A stretch of 63,522 nt of DNA from Altererythrobacter sp. GTDB lineage: Bacteria; Pseudomonadota; Alphaproteobacteria; Sphingomonadales; Sphingomonadaceae. The position numbers were made by a program, and so were the translations under genes. Numbering within the stretch: the stretch's first letter is position 1; the number at the start of each line of letters is the position of its first letter. The notes beneath the pieces are model-generated. The model saw only the letters and a program-made list of their open reading frames with translations, had not been told where the DNA came from and ran no database searches. The DNA is taken from assembly GCA_017308255.1 (NCBI GenBank), contig JAFKFN010000020.1, forward strand, positions 1 through 63,522. The letters run 5' to 3'. Below are positions 24,849 to 35,632 of this stretch, piece by piece.

Positions 24849-27371
24849 ATGAGTGCTGACCTTCCGATCCACGCCGTCCTGCCGGACCTGCTCGCCGCCC
24901 TGCGCGCTCGCAATTCCGCCGTGCTCATCGCGCCGCCCGGCGCCGGCAAGACCACGGCGGTCGCTCCGGCGCTGATCGGCGAGCCCTGGTGCACCGGCCA
25001 GGTCATCCTGCTCAGCCCCCGCCGTGTCGCCGCCCGCGCCGCGGCCGAGCGGATTGCCGAGTTGCTGGGGGAGCCGGTGGGGAAGCGCGTGGGCTACCTC
25101 ACCCGTCTCGACAGCAAGCAAAGCGCCGCGACCCGCATCCTCGTCGTCACCGAAGCGATCTTCGTCAGCCGCATCCTGGGCGATCAGGAACTGGCGGGCG
25201 TCTCCGCCGTGCTGTTCGACGAAGCGCATGAGCGGCATCTGGACAGCGATCTCGGCCTTGCGCTGGCGCTGGAAAGCCAGGCCGTGCTGCGGGAGGACCT
25301 GCGCATCCTCGTCATGTCCGCCACCATCGACGGCGCCCGCTTCGCTCGCCTGATGAGCGATGCGCCAGTGATCGAAAGCGAGGGCAGGGCGCATCCGCTG
25401 CGCATCGAATGGCTCGGCAGCCGCCCGGAACTGCGGACCGACGAGGCCATGGCCGGCGCGATCCTCACCGCGTGGCGCGCGGAGCAGGGTGACGTGCTCG
25501 CCTTCCTTCCCGGTGTCGGTGAGATCGAGCGGACGCGCGAGCGGCTGGCGGAGAAACTGCCCGGCACGCCGATCCTGCCGCTCCACGGCCAGGTCGATCC
25601 CGCCATGCAGCGCGCCGCGATCCGGCGCGACCCGGAAGGCCGCCGCCGCGTGGTTCTGGCGACCAGCATCGCCGAAACCTCGATCACGCTCGATGGCGTA
25701 TCCGTGGTGGTGGACAGCGGCCTGTCCCGCCGGGCGGAGTTCGATCTGGCTGCCGGCGTCACGCATCTTGTCACCCGCCGCGCCAGCCAGGCCGCCGCCG
25801 CCCAGCGCGCCGGCCGCGCGGCGCGGCAGGGGCCGGGCGTGGCTTATCGCTTGTGGGAGGAAGCCGCGCATCCCGGTCGCGAACGGTTCGATCCGCCGGA
25901 AATGCTCACGGCCGATCTTGCCCCGCTCACGCTGGCGCTGGCGCAATGGGGCGTAGCCGATCCGGCTTCGCTCGCCTGGCTCGATCCGCCCCCGGCCGCC
26001 GCTCTCTCCGCCGCGCGCGAGCGGCTGACGAAGCTCGATGCGCTGGATGGCACAGGGCGCATCACCGAGCGGGGCCGCCGGATCGCCGCGCTGCCGATGG
26101 AACCGTGGCAGGCGGCCATGCTGCTGTTCGGGGCCGAGCATGGCGCGGCGCCGGAGGCGGCCCGGCTGGCCCTGCTGCTCCAGGAACGCGGCCTGGGCGG
26201 GCGAGGGGAGGACCTGGCCCAGCGCTTCTCCCGCTGGAATGGCGACCGCTCGCCCCGCGCCCAGTCCGCGCGCAAGCTGGCGGAGAGATGGGCAGCACGG
26301 GCTGAGGCCACGTTATCTCCCCTCCCCGGCGGGGAGCGGCCGGGGGTGGGGGAGCGCGGCCGCAGGACGCGCGTCCTCGCCGGTGTCGCGACACCCCCAC
26401 CCAACCCTTCCCCTCAAGGGGGAGGGCTACCACCGCTCGGCATTCTCCTCGCCCTCGCGCTACCGGACAATCTCGCCCGCCGGCGCGATGCGTCGGGCGA
26501 ATCATGGCTCTCCGCCGGGGGGCGTGGCTACAATCTCGACGCCACCTCTCCGCTCGCCACCGCCGAATGGCTCGCCATCGGCGACGCGCAGGGGCAGGCA
26601 AAAGGTGCGCGCATCACCGCCGCCTTGCCGCTGGCCATGCGGGAGGTCGAACAATGGCTGGGCGCGCGTATCGAACGCCGCTCCACGCTGCGATGGACGG
26701 GCGAGCGAGTGGAGGCGCGGCTCGAACGGCGGATCGGCGCGATTACCCTGGCCAGCGGTCCCGATCCGGAGCCGGACCCCAGCGCCGTTGAGCATATCCT
26801 TGTGGATAAAGCGGTGGAGAACCTGGGGGAACTTCTACCCCCCGCGCTCCTCGCCCGCGCCCGCTACGCCGGCATCGAAGCGCTCGATCTCGCGCGCTTG
26901 GCGGAGCAGGCGCAAGACTGGCTCGCCCCGCTGCTCCACGGCCGTCGCGATCTCGGCCTGCCCAAGGCCGCGCTGGCCGATGCGCTGCTCGCCCGCCTTT
27001 CGTGGGACGAGCGCCAGCGCCTGGATCGGCTCGCCCCGCGCGAGTTTGTCTCCCCTGCGGGCACGCATCATGCCATCGACTATGCCGGCGATGACGCCCC
27101 CAGCGCGGAAGTCCGCGTGCAGGCGCTGTTCGGGCTGGAAGCGCACCCGATGATCGGCGACACGCCGCTGCTGCTGAAGCTCACCAGTCCCGCCGGCCGG
27201 CCGATTCAGGCGACCCGCGACCTGCCGGGCTTCTGGCGCGGTTCTTGGGCGGAGGTGAGGAAGGACATGAAGGGCCGCTATCCCAAGCACCGCTGGCCGG
27301 AAGAACCGTGGAAGGAAGCCCCCAGCCTCAAGACCCGTAACGCATTCGACGCTTCGGCGCGCCCGGCGTGA
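24849..27371 (+). CDS. hrpB: ATP-dependent helicase HrpB
   Basis: A DEAH-box superfamily 2 helicase, 840 residues. Motif I IAPPGAGKTT near residue 28, Ia LSPRRVAARA, DEAH as FDEAHERHLDSDLGLAL, motif III MSATIDG, motif V TSIAETSITLDG, motif VI AAAQRAGRAARQGPG. The C-terminal HrpB domain ends FWRGSWAEVRKDMKGRYPKHRWPEEP (read in parts). RNA/DNA target unknown. A palindromic repeat is inserted in frame at 26316-26428 (residues about 490-527), encoding LSPLPGGERPGVGERG... and ...PPNPSPQGGG. It lies after the helicase core and leaves the frame open. The ATG at 24849 gives MSADLPIHAVLPDL, the usual N-terminus; 12 more codons are open upstream. Confidence 0.94.
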   Translation: MSADLPIHAVLPDLLAALRARNSAVLIAPPGAGKTTAVAPALIGEPWCTGQVILLSPRRVAARAAAERIAELLGEPVGKRVGYLTRLDSKQSAATRILVVTEAIFVSRILGDQELAGVSAVLFDEAHERHLDSDLGLALALESQAVLREDLRILVMSATIDGARFARLMSDAPVIESEGRAHPLRIEWLGSRPELRTDEAMAGAILTAWRAEQGDVLAFLPGVGEIERTRERLAEKLPGTPILPLHGQVDPAMQRAAIRRDPEGRRRVVLATSIAETSITLDGVSVVVDSGLSRRAEFDLAAGVTHLVTRRASQAAAAQRAGRAARQGPGVAYRLWEEAAHPGRERFDPPEMLTADLAPLTLALAQWGVADPASLAWLDPPPAAALSAARERLTKLDALDGTGRITERGRRIAALPMEPWQAAMLLFGAEHGAAPEAARLALLLQERGLGGRGEDLAQRFSRWNGDRSPRAQSARKLAERWAARAEATLSPLPGGERPGVGERGRRTRVLAGVATPPPNPSPQGGGLPPLGILLALALPDNLARRRDASGESWLSAGGRGYNLDATSPLATAEWLAIGDAQGQAKGARITAALPLAMREVEQWLGARIERRSTLRWTGERVEARLERRIGAITLASGPDPEPDPSAVEHILVDKAVENLGELLPPALLARARYAGIEALDLARLAEQAQDWLAPLLHGRRDLGLPKAALADALLARLSWDERQRLDRLAPREFVSPAGTHHAIDYAGDDAPSAEVRVQALFGLEAHPMIGDTPLLLKLTSPAGRPIQATRDLPGFWRGSWAEVRKDMKGRYPKHRWPEEPWKEAPSLKTRNAFDASARPA
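26316..26428. repeat. Palindromic repeat inserted in frame within hrpB
   Basis: Outer arms ctcccctccccggcggggag and cttcccctcaagggggaggg, inner pair gggggtggggg / acccccaccca, and a central perfect palindrome aggacgcgcgtcct (26363-26376). Its translation contains GERPGVGERG and PPNPSPQGGG, hallmarks of this dispersed repeat class when read in one frame. The length keeps the hrpB frame open. Flanking helicase C-terminal sequence continues normally on both sides. Confidence 0.8.
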
Positions 27372-27417
27372 ACGGGCCTCTTGATTTCGCCGGGCATCCG
27401 AACGAAAGGCCAATGCC

Positions 27418-27696
27418 ATGCAGGCCCGTATCTTCCAGCGCCCCAAGAACGCCATGCAGTCCGGCAAGGCGCTCACCGACCAGTGGCTTCTCGACTTCGT
27501 GCCGGCAGAGGCAAAGAAGCCCGATCCGCTGATGGGCTGGCCCGGCAGCGGCGACACGCGCCAGCAGCTTACCCTGCGCTTTCCCACCAGGGAAGCGGCG
27601 GTCGCCTATGCGGAAAAGTACGGCATCGATGCCGTGGTTTATGATCCGCCGCCCAAGCGGTTGAAAATCCAGGCTTACGCCGACAACTTCCGGTAA
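27418..27696 (+). CDS. NADH dehydrogenase accessory subunit, NDUFS4/18-kDa type
   Basis: A 92-residue protein of the ETC complex I conserved-region family (NDUFS4 homologue). MQARIFQRPKNAMQSGKALTDQWLLDF is the conserved N-terminal block. DPLMGWPGSGDTRQQLTLRF and EAAVAYAEKYGIDAVVYDPPPKRLKIQAYADNFR (read in parts) complete the fold. In alphaproteobacteria it attaches to the peripheral arm of complex I and stabilises the N module. It is cytosolic, with no signal. It sits alone here between hrpB and the SRP RNA, away from the nuo operon. Confidence 0.92.
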   Translation: MQARIFQRPKNAMQSGKALTDQWLLDFVPAEAKKPDPLMGWPGSGDTRQQLTLRFPTREAAVAYAEKYGIDAVVYDPPPKRLKIQAYADNFR

Positions 27697-27741
27697 GTTC
27701 CGGGGCTGATTGAGCCCCTCACAAACCTTGCATTCCGTTCC

Positions 27742-27852
27742 GAGCCCGGCCATATGCCTGCGCGGGAGTCGGGTGGACGTTCGCGTCCGCCAACCTGGTC
27801 AGGTCCGGAAGGAAGCAGCCACAACGGATGGCAGCGGGTCGCCCGGCTCCTT
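27742..27852 (+). ncRNA. ffs: Small (4.5S-type) signal recognition particle RNA
   Basis: The central conserved SRP element GGTCAGGTCCGGAAGGAAGCAGCC is at about 27798-27821, with its GGAA-type tetraloop and symmetric-loop purines. Outer strands gagcc (27742-27746) and ggctc (27845-27849) pair to close a long hairpin, followed by a short T run. The RNA binds Ffh and docks on FtsY (60646-61569). It is immediately upstream of dnaX, its usual place in many alphaproteobacteria. Exact ends are estimated from the stem. Confidence 0.93.
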
Positions 27853-27908
27853 TAATCCACACCATTGTTGCCATGACATTCCGGGCCCGAGCCCCTACTT
27901 TGCCGGGT

Positions 27909-29708
27909 ATGGGTGATTCAGGCGATATGTTCGGCGGCCAGCCCCCGGAAGGCGATAGCGCCGAGCCGGTGCAGCCGACTGCCGCGGAGCTTGAGGCCGC
28001 CGGCCAGTCGGCGATGTTCGGCGATCCGCCGCCGCCAGCCGCCCCCATGTCGGCCTCCCCACCCGCTCCAGAGCCGCTCCAGGACAAGTCCGAACTCGCT
28101 TCGGCCCAGCCCTATCGGGTGCTCGCCCGCAAGTATCGCCCGCGCACATTCTCCGAGCTGATCGGGCAGGAACCGATGGTCCGCACGCTGGCCAACGCCA
28201 TCGCGCGTGAGCGGCTGGCCCATGCCTTTCTGATGACCGGCGTGCGGGGGGTGGGCAAGACGTCCACCGCGCGCCTGATCGCCAAGGCGCTCAATTGCAT
28301 CGGGCCTGACGGGAAGGGCGGCCCCACGATCGATCCCTGCGGCCAGTGCGAGCCGTGCGTGGCCATCGCCGAAGGCCGCCATATCGACGTGATCGAGATG
28401 GACGCCGCCAGCCACACCGGCGTGGACGACGTGCGCGAGATCGTGGAGGCGGTGCGCTATGCCGCGGTCAGCGCGCGCTACAAGATCTACATCATCGACG
28501 AAGTCCACATGCTCTCGCGCAATGCTTTCAACGCCTTGCTCAAGACGCTTGAGGAACCGCCGGCGCATGTGAAGTTCCTCTTCGCCACCACGGAGGTGGA
28601 CAAGCTGCCGGTCACCGTGCTCAGCCGCTGCCAGCGGTTCGACTTGCGCCGCATTCCCAAGGACCTCCTCGAAAAGCAGTTCGCCGATATCTGCGCGAAT
28701 GAAGGCGTCGAGGCCGATCCGGAGGCGCTGGCGATCATCGCCTCGGCCGCCGAGGGATCGAGCCGCGACGGCCTGTCGATCCTCGATCAGGCGATCGCCC
28801 ACGCCGATCTCGATGCCGAAGGCCGGGTGACGGCGGAACGCGTGCGCGACATGCTCGGCCTGGCCGACAAGTCCGCGCTGCGTCACTTGTTCGCCGCGTT
28901 GCTCGACGGCGATCCGCAAGCCGTGCTGGACGCGATCGAGCGGCAATATGCCTTCGGGGTGGACCCGCTGGCGCTGGTCCGCTCGCTGATGGAACTTACG
29001 CACCGGATCGCCGTCGCGCAGATCGGCGGCGGCGCGGCCGATGCGCCCACGGCGGAAGAGCGCCAGGCGATCGAGGAATGGGCCGGGCGGCTTTCCGCCG
29101 GTCAGGTCCATCGCTTGTGGCAACTGCTGCTCAAGGGGCACGAGGAAGTGCGCGGCGCGCCCGATCCGCTGGTCTCGGCGCAGATGGCCCTGCTGCGCGT
29201 GCTCCACGCCGTGGACCTGCCCGATCCGGGCACGCTGGCGAAACAACTGGGTGAAAGGGCCGCCAGTCCGGCTGTTTCCGCGCCGACGGGCGGCGAAGGC
29301 ACGGCCGCGGCGCCGGTCGCCACGCTCGATTGGGCGGACCTGTGCGAGCGGGTCGACCGCGCCGGAATGCTCCGCGTCGCCGGGCTGATGCGCGATTGGG
29401 TGCGGGTGATCGACCTCGCGCCGGGTCGGCTGGTCTATGCGCTCGCTCCCGGCCTGTCGGAAGACCTGGCGGCCGACTTGCGCGAGGCGTTGCAGAAGGC
29501 GACGGGCGAGCGCTGGCAGGTGGACCGTGGAACGGGGGAGGGGGCGCCTTCGTTGCGCGAGCAAGGCGAAGCGGCCCGGCTGGCGGAGGCGGAGCGCATT
29601 CGCCGCCTGCCGCTGGTGGAAGCCGCCTTCGCCGAATTTCCCGCCGCCGAATTCGTCGAGGAAGATGACGCGCCGATAGGCGAACGCAATTGGAGCAAAC
29701 GCGCATGA
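27909..29708 (+). CDS. dnaX: DNA polymerase III subunit gamma/tau
   Basis: Clamp-loader ATPase, 599 residues. After a Pro/Ala-rich leader, YRVLARKYRPRTFSELIGQE begins the AAA+ domain. Walker A GVRGVGKTSTARL, zinc-binding Cys cluster (CIGPDGKGG then DPCGQCEPC), Walker B and sensor IIDEVHMLSRNAFNALLKTLEEPP (read in parts), SRC in VLSRCQRFDLRR. Domain III (clamp-loader collar) and a tau-like C-terminal extension follow. The ATG at 27909 starts MGDSGDMFGG; the conserved core begins about residue 65, and a downstream ATG at 27927 cannot be excluded. A programmed gamma frameshift site was not seen. It overlaps ybaB by 4 bases (ATGA). Confidence 0.95.
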   Translation: MGDSGDMFGGQPPEGDSAEPVQPTAAELEAAGQSAMFGDPPPPAAPMSASPPAPEPLQDKSELASAQPYRVLARKYRPRTFSELIGQEPMVRTLANAIARERLAHAFLMTGVRGVGKTSTARLIAKALNCIGPDGKGGPTIDPCGQCEPCVAIAEGRHIDVIEMDAASHTGVDDVREIVEAVRYAAVSARYKIYIIDEVHMLSRNAFNALLKTLEEPPAHVKFLFATTEVDKLPVTVLSRCQRFDLRRIPKDLLEKQFADICANEGVEADPEALAIIASAAEGSSRDGLSILDQAIAHADLDAEGRVTAERVRDMLGLADKSALRHLFAALLDGDPQAVLDAIERQYAFGVDPLALVRSLMELTHRIAVAQIGGGAADAPTAEERQAIEEWAGRLSAGQVHRLWQLLLKGHEEVRGAPDPLVSAQMALLRVLHAVDLPDPGTLAKQLGERAASPAVSAPTGGEGTAAAPVATLDWADLCERVDRAGMLRVAGLMRDWVRVIDLAPGRLVYALAPGLSEDLAADLREALQKATGERWQVDRGTGEGAPSLREQGEAARLAEAERIRRLPLVEAAFAEFPAAEFVEEDDAPIGERNWSKRA

Positions 29709-30043
29709 ATATGGAAGAGATGATGAAGAAGGCCCAGGAAGCGGCCGAGATCATCCAGAAGCAGATGAACGAAGCGCAGGTGAAGCTCGACACCGTGGAA
29801 GTGGAGGGCGTGTCCGGCGGCGGCCTGGTGAAAATCCGCGCTTCCGCCAAGGGCCGCATCCTCGGCGTGTCGATCGACGACAGCCTGATCGTGCCCGAGG
29901 ACAAGACGATCCTCGAAGATCTCATCACCGCCGCCTTCAACGATGCCCGCGCCAAGGCGGACCAGGCCTCCGCGCGGGAAATGCAGTCGATCCAGCAGGG
30001 CATGGGCCTGCCGCCGGGATTCAACCTGCCCGGCCTGGGTTAA
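29705..30043 (+). CDS. YbaB/EbfC family nucleoid-associated protein
   Basis: A 112-residue DNA-binding tweezer protein. MNMEEMMKKAQEAAEIIQKQM and EAQVKLDTVEVEGVSGGGLVKI are family blocks; IDDSLIVPEDKTILEDLITAAFNDA follows (read in parts), with a Gly/Pro-rich tail (GMGLPPGFNLPGLG). It starts inside the dnaX stop codon (ATGA overlap), the usual dnaX-ybaB pairing in bacteria, often continuing to recR, which is not next here. Translational coupling is likely. Confidence 0.95.
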   Translation: MNMEEMMKKAQEAAEIIQKQMNEAQVKLDTVEVEGVSGGGLVKIRASAKGRILGVSIDDSLIVPEDKTILEDLITAAFNDARAKADQASAREMQSIQQGMGLPPGFNLPGLG

Positions 30044-30138
30044 CGCGGGCGAAATCCCATCGGTTGGAAGCGGGCGCCCGCCCCCTGCCCGAATGAGGTC
30101 AGGTGGCATTCCATGGGCAACACTGATACAACCGGCGC

Positions 30139-30432
30139 ATGAGACTGGGTGGGACACTCGCGATCGGCCTTGTCGTGTGCGCATCGGCTGCACTCGCCGG
30201 CGAGCGTCCCCCTACAAACACCCATCCGTTTGAATCCTGCCTGGCCACCAAGGCGCTCGCTCTTGAACGTTCGGGTGTCGAGGTGAGCGAAGTGCTTGTC
30301 AGGGCGGAGAGCGCGTGTCGGGATGCGAGAGGCGAGCTCAGCGATGCGGCGGCCGGGGAGATTGCCTCGAAAGTCCGTCTTGCCGTGATGCAACAGCGGT
30401 CCAATGCGCTCAACACCCGCCGGCGTGGATAG
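30139..30432 (+). CDS. Small secreted protein of unknown function
   Basis: A 97-residue frame with a clean signal peptide (MRLGGTLAIGLVVCASAALAGE). The mature part contains two Cys (ESCLATKALAL and AESACRDARGE), Arg/Glu-rich helices, and a basic tail (NALNTRRRG). No family recognised. It sits between ybaB and lon, 95 bases after the former. The two Cys could form a disulfide. The antisense frame across it is a shadow of the lon region. Support is the signal peptide and normal codon use. Confidence 0.6.
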   Translation: MRLGGTLAIGLVVCASAALAGERPPTNTHPFESCLATKALALERSGVEVSEVLVRAESACRDARGELSDAAAGEIASKVRLAVMQQRSNALNTRRRG

Positions 30433-30599
30433 GGGCGCGGGCGCGAGAGTCGATTGCAAGCATCCGGCCAGTCCTCTTCCGTGCTGCCGGCCCGCGCATC
30501 CACAGGGCGGTGGCGGGCGGCATTGCAGGCTCGCGGCCGTGCCCCCATATCCGGACCAAGTGATCGGGGTCCGCCCCGCCAGATGGATTTGCCAACCGC

Positions 30600-32993
<2,394 letters not shown>

Positions 32994-33245
32994 GCGCCGT
33001 CCCGCCGGCGCGCTTGCTGCGCCGCAGCGAATCGGTGCGGGCATAGGGGCCGTATGTGGCCGGTTTCACCGGCCGTTGCGGTCCCGCCCGCTTCGCCGTG
33101 AGGGCTGGCCCGTAATTAACCTCGATTCCGCGCGACTTGCCGGCTTTGCCCTTGCCAGCGGCGGCAAAACTCGCTCAATTCCGCGCATCGCGAGGCGATT
33201 CAGATTCCTGATCCGAACAAATAACATGAGGGGGTTCTTCCTGAC

Positions 33246-33518
33246 ATGAACAAGAACGAACTGATCGGTGCCGTCGCCGAGACCAGCGGCCTTTCGCGCA
33301 GCGACGCGACCAAGGCGGTCGAAGGCGTTTTCGACACCATCACCCATACGCTGTCCAAGGGCGGTGAAGTCCGCCTGGTCGGTTTCGGCACGTTCTCGGT
33401 CGCCAAGCGCAAGGCGTCGACCGGCCGCAACCCCCGCACAGGGCAGCCGATGACGATCAAGGCCTCCACCCAGCCGAAGTTCAAGGCGGGCAAGGGTCTC
33501 AAGGATTCCGTCAACTGA
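33246..33518 (+). CDS. HU family DNA-binding protein
   Basis: A 90-residue histone-like protein. MNKNELIGAVAETSGLSRSDATKAVEGVF begins, then VRLVGFGTFSVAKRKASTGRNPRTG with the DNA-intercalating Pro in RNPRTGQP (beta arm), and FKAGKGLKDSVN ends it (all read in parts). It compacts and bends DNA. It is downstream of lon, the usual neighbour order in many alphaproteobacteria, but on its own promoter judging by the 250-base gap. Two tandem hairpins end the transcript. Confidence 0.96.
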   Translation: MNKNELIGAVAETSGLSRSDATKAVEGVFDTITHTLSKGGEVRLVGFGTFSVAKRKASTGRNPRTGQPMTIKASTQPKFKAGKGLKDSVN

Positions 33519-33526
33519 TATCCCGG

Positions 33527-33591
33527 GCTCGCCGCCTGCGCGCGGCGAGCTTCGAAACGGGCCGCCACCGGATCGCCGGGGCGGCCCTTTC
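33527..33591 (+). terminator. Two tandem hairpins between convergent hupB-type and rlmB genes
   Basis: Hairpin 1: GCTCGCCGC (33527-33535) with GCGGCGAGC (33542-33550), a perfect 9-bp stem. Hairpin 2: GGGCCGCC (33559-33566) with GGCGGCCC (33580-33587), followed by TTTCGCTT. They lie between the HU gene and the convergent rlmB stop, so a bidirectional terminator is likely. Confidence 0.75.
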
Positions 33592-33611
33592 GCTTGCCGG
33601 CGATCGGGGCG

Positions 33612-34406
33612 CTACAGACTCCGCGTCGCCACGGCGTAGAGCGCGATCGCCGCGGCGTTGGAGACATTGAGGCTCTCCATCGCGTCGCTGATGGGCAGCC
33701 GGGCAAGGGCATCGCAATGCGCGGTGATATTGTGCCGCATGCCTTCGCCCTCGGCGCCGAGCACGAGGGCCACCGGCCCGGCCGGCAGCGCTTCGGCCAG
33801 GGTGGCCATCGCTTCGCCCGCCAGCCCGATCCGCCAATAGCCGGCCTCCGCCATCTCCTCGAGCGCGCGGGCAAGGTTCACCACGCGCACCCAGGGCACC
33901 ACTTCGAGCGCGCCTGAGGCGGACTTGCCGACCACGCCGCCTTCCGGCGGGGCGTGGCGGTCTTGCGTCACCAGCGCCGCGGCGCCGAACGCCGCGGCGG
34001 AGCGGAGGATCGCGCCGACATTGTGCGGATCGGTCACCTGGTCGAGCACCACCAGCGGCCGGCGCGGATCGCCATCCAGCACGTCGGCCAGGTAGATATC
34101 GTCAAGCGGCTCGCAATCCAGCACCAGGCCCTGGTGCGGCGCATCCCGCGCCACCAGCCGGGCGAGGTCCGCCCCGTCGGCATATTCGAGCGGGAAGTCC
34201 GCCTGCAGCTCGCCGTCCAGCGAGGCGATGCCTTCGCGCGTGGCCCACAGCTTGCGGTGCCGGCGCGCGGGATTCTTCAACGCCGCTTCCACCGCGTGGC
34301 GGCCCCACAGCCGGACATGCCCCTGCGCCCCGCGGCCCGAGCCGCGCCCGCCCTGCATCCGCCCGGCGCGGCCGCGCAAGTTCTTTCGTTCGCCTTTTCC
34401 TGTCAT
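33612..34406 (-). CDS. rlmB: 23S rRNA 2'-O-ribose methyltransferase RlmB-like (SPOUT/TrmH)
   Basis: A 264-residue SpoU enzyme. The basic Gly/Arg-rich N-terminus (GKGERKNLRGRAGRMQGGRG) leads to HVRLWGRHAVEAALKNPAR, the RNA-binding L30e-like domain. SPOUT knot motifs: VLDQVTDPHNVGAILRSAAAFG (motif 1), LVLGAEGEGMR (motif 2), ISDAMESLNVSNAAAIALYA (motif 3). It methylates G2251 in the peptidyl-transferase loop if RlmB; other TrmH-like targets are possible. The ATG at 34406 is used; the open frame runs 31 codons further, into the tRNA-Tyr flank. Confidence 0.88.
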   Translation of the reverse strand: MTGKGERKNLRGRAGRMQGGRGSGRGAQGHVRLWGRHAVEAALKNPARRHRKLWATREGIASLDGELQADFPLEYADGADLARLVARDAPHQGLVLDCEPLDDIYLADVLDGDPRRPLVVLDQVTDPHNVGAILRSAAAFGAAALVTQDRHAPPEGGVVGKSASGALEVVPWVRVVNLARALEEMAEAGYWRIGLAGEAMATLAEALPAGPVALVLGAEGEGMRHNITAHCDALARLPISDAMESLNVSNAAAIALYAVATRSL

Positions 34407-34532
34407 CGGCGCCTCCTGCCAGCGGCACCATTGACAGGCAAGCGCCGCTTCGCCATGGACGCGCGCACTCGGCCGGACGGCCCCTTCCACGGGGCGCATT
34501 TCGCGGGCCCGCCCGCACCCGGCTCATCCGGT

Positions 34533-34618
34533 GGACAGGTGGCCGAGTGGTTAAAGGCAGCAGACTGTAAATCTGCCCGCGCAAGCGTACGGTGGTTCGA
34601 ATCCACCCCTGTCCACCA
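34533..34618 (+). tRNA. tRNA-Tyr (anticodon GUA)
   Basis: Acceptor GGACAGG / CCTGTCC, discriminator A, encoded CCA, 86 nt with a type II variable arm (CCGCGCAAGCG). D-arm GCCGAGTGGTTAAAGGC; anticodon stem/loop CAGACTGTAAATCTG gives GTA; T-arm GGTGGTTCGAATCCACC. Divergent from rlmB. Its 3' end is partly duplicated about 148 bases downstream. Confidence 0.96.
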
Positions 34619-34788
34619 GAGCCGCGCCAATCGACGCACAAACGCCGCCAGGGATTCGATCGTTTCGCGAACCACCGTACGGCGGCCGCGCAGCGGGCGC
34701 ACGGTGGTTCGGAGTCGGAGCGTAGCGGAGACGTGTCCGAAGGACACAATCCATCCCTGTCCACCAGAGCCCCGCCGATCGACACGCG
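34601..34788 (+). repeat. Duplicated tRNA-Tyr 3' end (att-like direct repeat)
   Basis: The T-arm/3' end plus flank (atccacccctgtccaccaga, then gccgcgccaatcgac) at 34601-34635 recurs near-perfectly at 34749-34783 (atccatccctgtccaccaga, then gccccgccgatcgac). A second tRNA-derived patch, acggtggttcg, is at 34701-34711. A further inverted copy, gaaccaccgtac, is at 34669-34680. Duplicated tRNA 3' ends typically mark integration and excision sites, but only about 110 bases lie between, without a recognisable element gene. Confidence 0.65.
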
Positions 34789-34879
34789 CGGTCCATCACC
34801 TGTTCACCGGGTTTCGGCAAACCTGCGGGCATACGTGGTTTGGCTTGTGGGGTTGCCGCTGAATCCCTAGAGGGTGCGC

Positions 34880-35632
34880 ATGGCCGGAGAACTGCTCGAC
34901 AACCGGGGTCGCGGCGAGGCCGAATGGAACTGGCCTGCGATTCATCCCGAAGGACGCAAGTTCGGGCTGATCGCGGCTGCTATTTCGCTCGCGGTACTCA
35001 TCCTGCTCGATTGGGAGATCATCGGCTGGCCGATGCTGCTCCTGTCGCTCGGCGTCTTCGCGTTCTTCCGCGATCCCGAACGAGTGGTGCCGCAGGGTGA
35101 GAACCTGATCGTCGCGCCGGCCGATGGCCTGGTGACGCTGATCAGCCAGGTTCCCCCGCCGCCCGAATTGCAAGGCGCCGATGCCAGCGGACTGTCCGGG
35201 CTCGGGACCGAGCCGGTCTCGCGCATCTCGATCTTCATGTCGGTGTTCGACGTGCACATAAACCGGGCGCCGGTGGGCGGCACGGTGCGGCGGGTGATCT
35301 ATATCCCCGGCAAGTTCCTGAACGCCGATCTCGACAAGGCGAGCGACGAGAACGAGCGCCAGCATATCCTTATCGAGCGGCCCGACGGGCGCGTGATCGG
35401 CTGCACGCAGATCGCCGGGCTGGTGGCGCGACGGATCGTCCCGTTCGTCAAGCCCGGGGATATCGTGGCGGTGGGCCAGCGCATCGGCCTGATCCGCTTC
35501 GGCAGCCGGGTGGATGTCTATCTTCCGCACGGGACCGATCCGAAAGTCCTGCTGGGGCAGAGGGTGATCGCGGGGGAAACCGTGCTCGCGGCGCTTGGTG
35601 AGGAACGCCTGCTGGAAGGCGTCAGGCAATGA
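34880..35632 (+). CDS. psd: Phosphatidylserine decarboxylase (Psd, short A-type)
   Basis: Decarboxylates phosphatidylserine to phosphatidylethanolamine at the inner membrane. 250 residues. One hydrophobic N-terminal segment ([22 protein letters not shown], read in parts); catalytic core [21 protein letters not shown] and [10 protein letters not shown]. The proenzyme cleavage site is the Gly-Ser of IRFGSRVDV: the Ser becomes the pyruvoyl group, splitting beta and alpha subunits. The ATG at 34880 is preferred over an in-frame GTG at 34874. pssA starts inside its stop codon (ATGA overlap), so the two consecutive steps of PE synthesis are translationally coupled. Confidence 0.95.
   Translation: MAGELLDNRGRGEAEWNWPAIHPEGRKFGLIAAAISLAVLILLDWEIIGWPMLLLSLGVFAFFRDPERVVPQGENLIVAPADGLVTLISQVPPPPELQGADASGLSGLGTEPVSRISIFMSVFDVHINRAPVGGTVRRVIYIPGKFLNADLDKASDENERQHILIERPDGRVIGCTQIAGLVARRIVPFVKPGDIVAVGQRIGLIRFGSRVDVYLPHGTDPKVLLGQRVIAGETVLAALGEERLLEGVRQ

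Noticed and set aside
28200-29708. Programmed frameshift producing the gamma form of DnaX
   Set aside because: No A-rich slippery heptamer with a downstream hairpin was seen by eye in this GC-rich gene.
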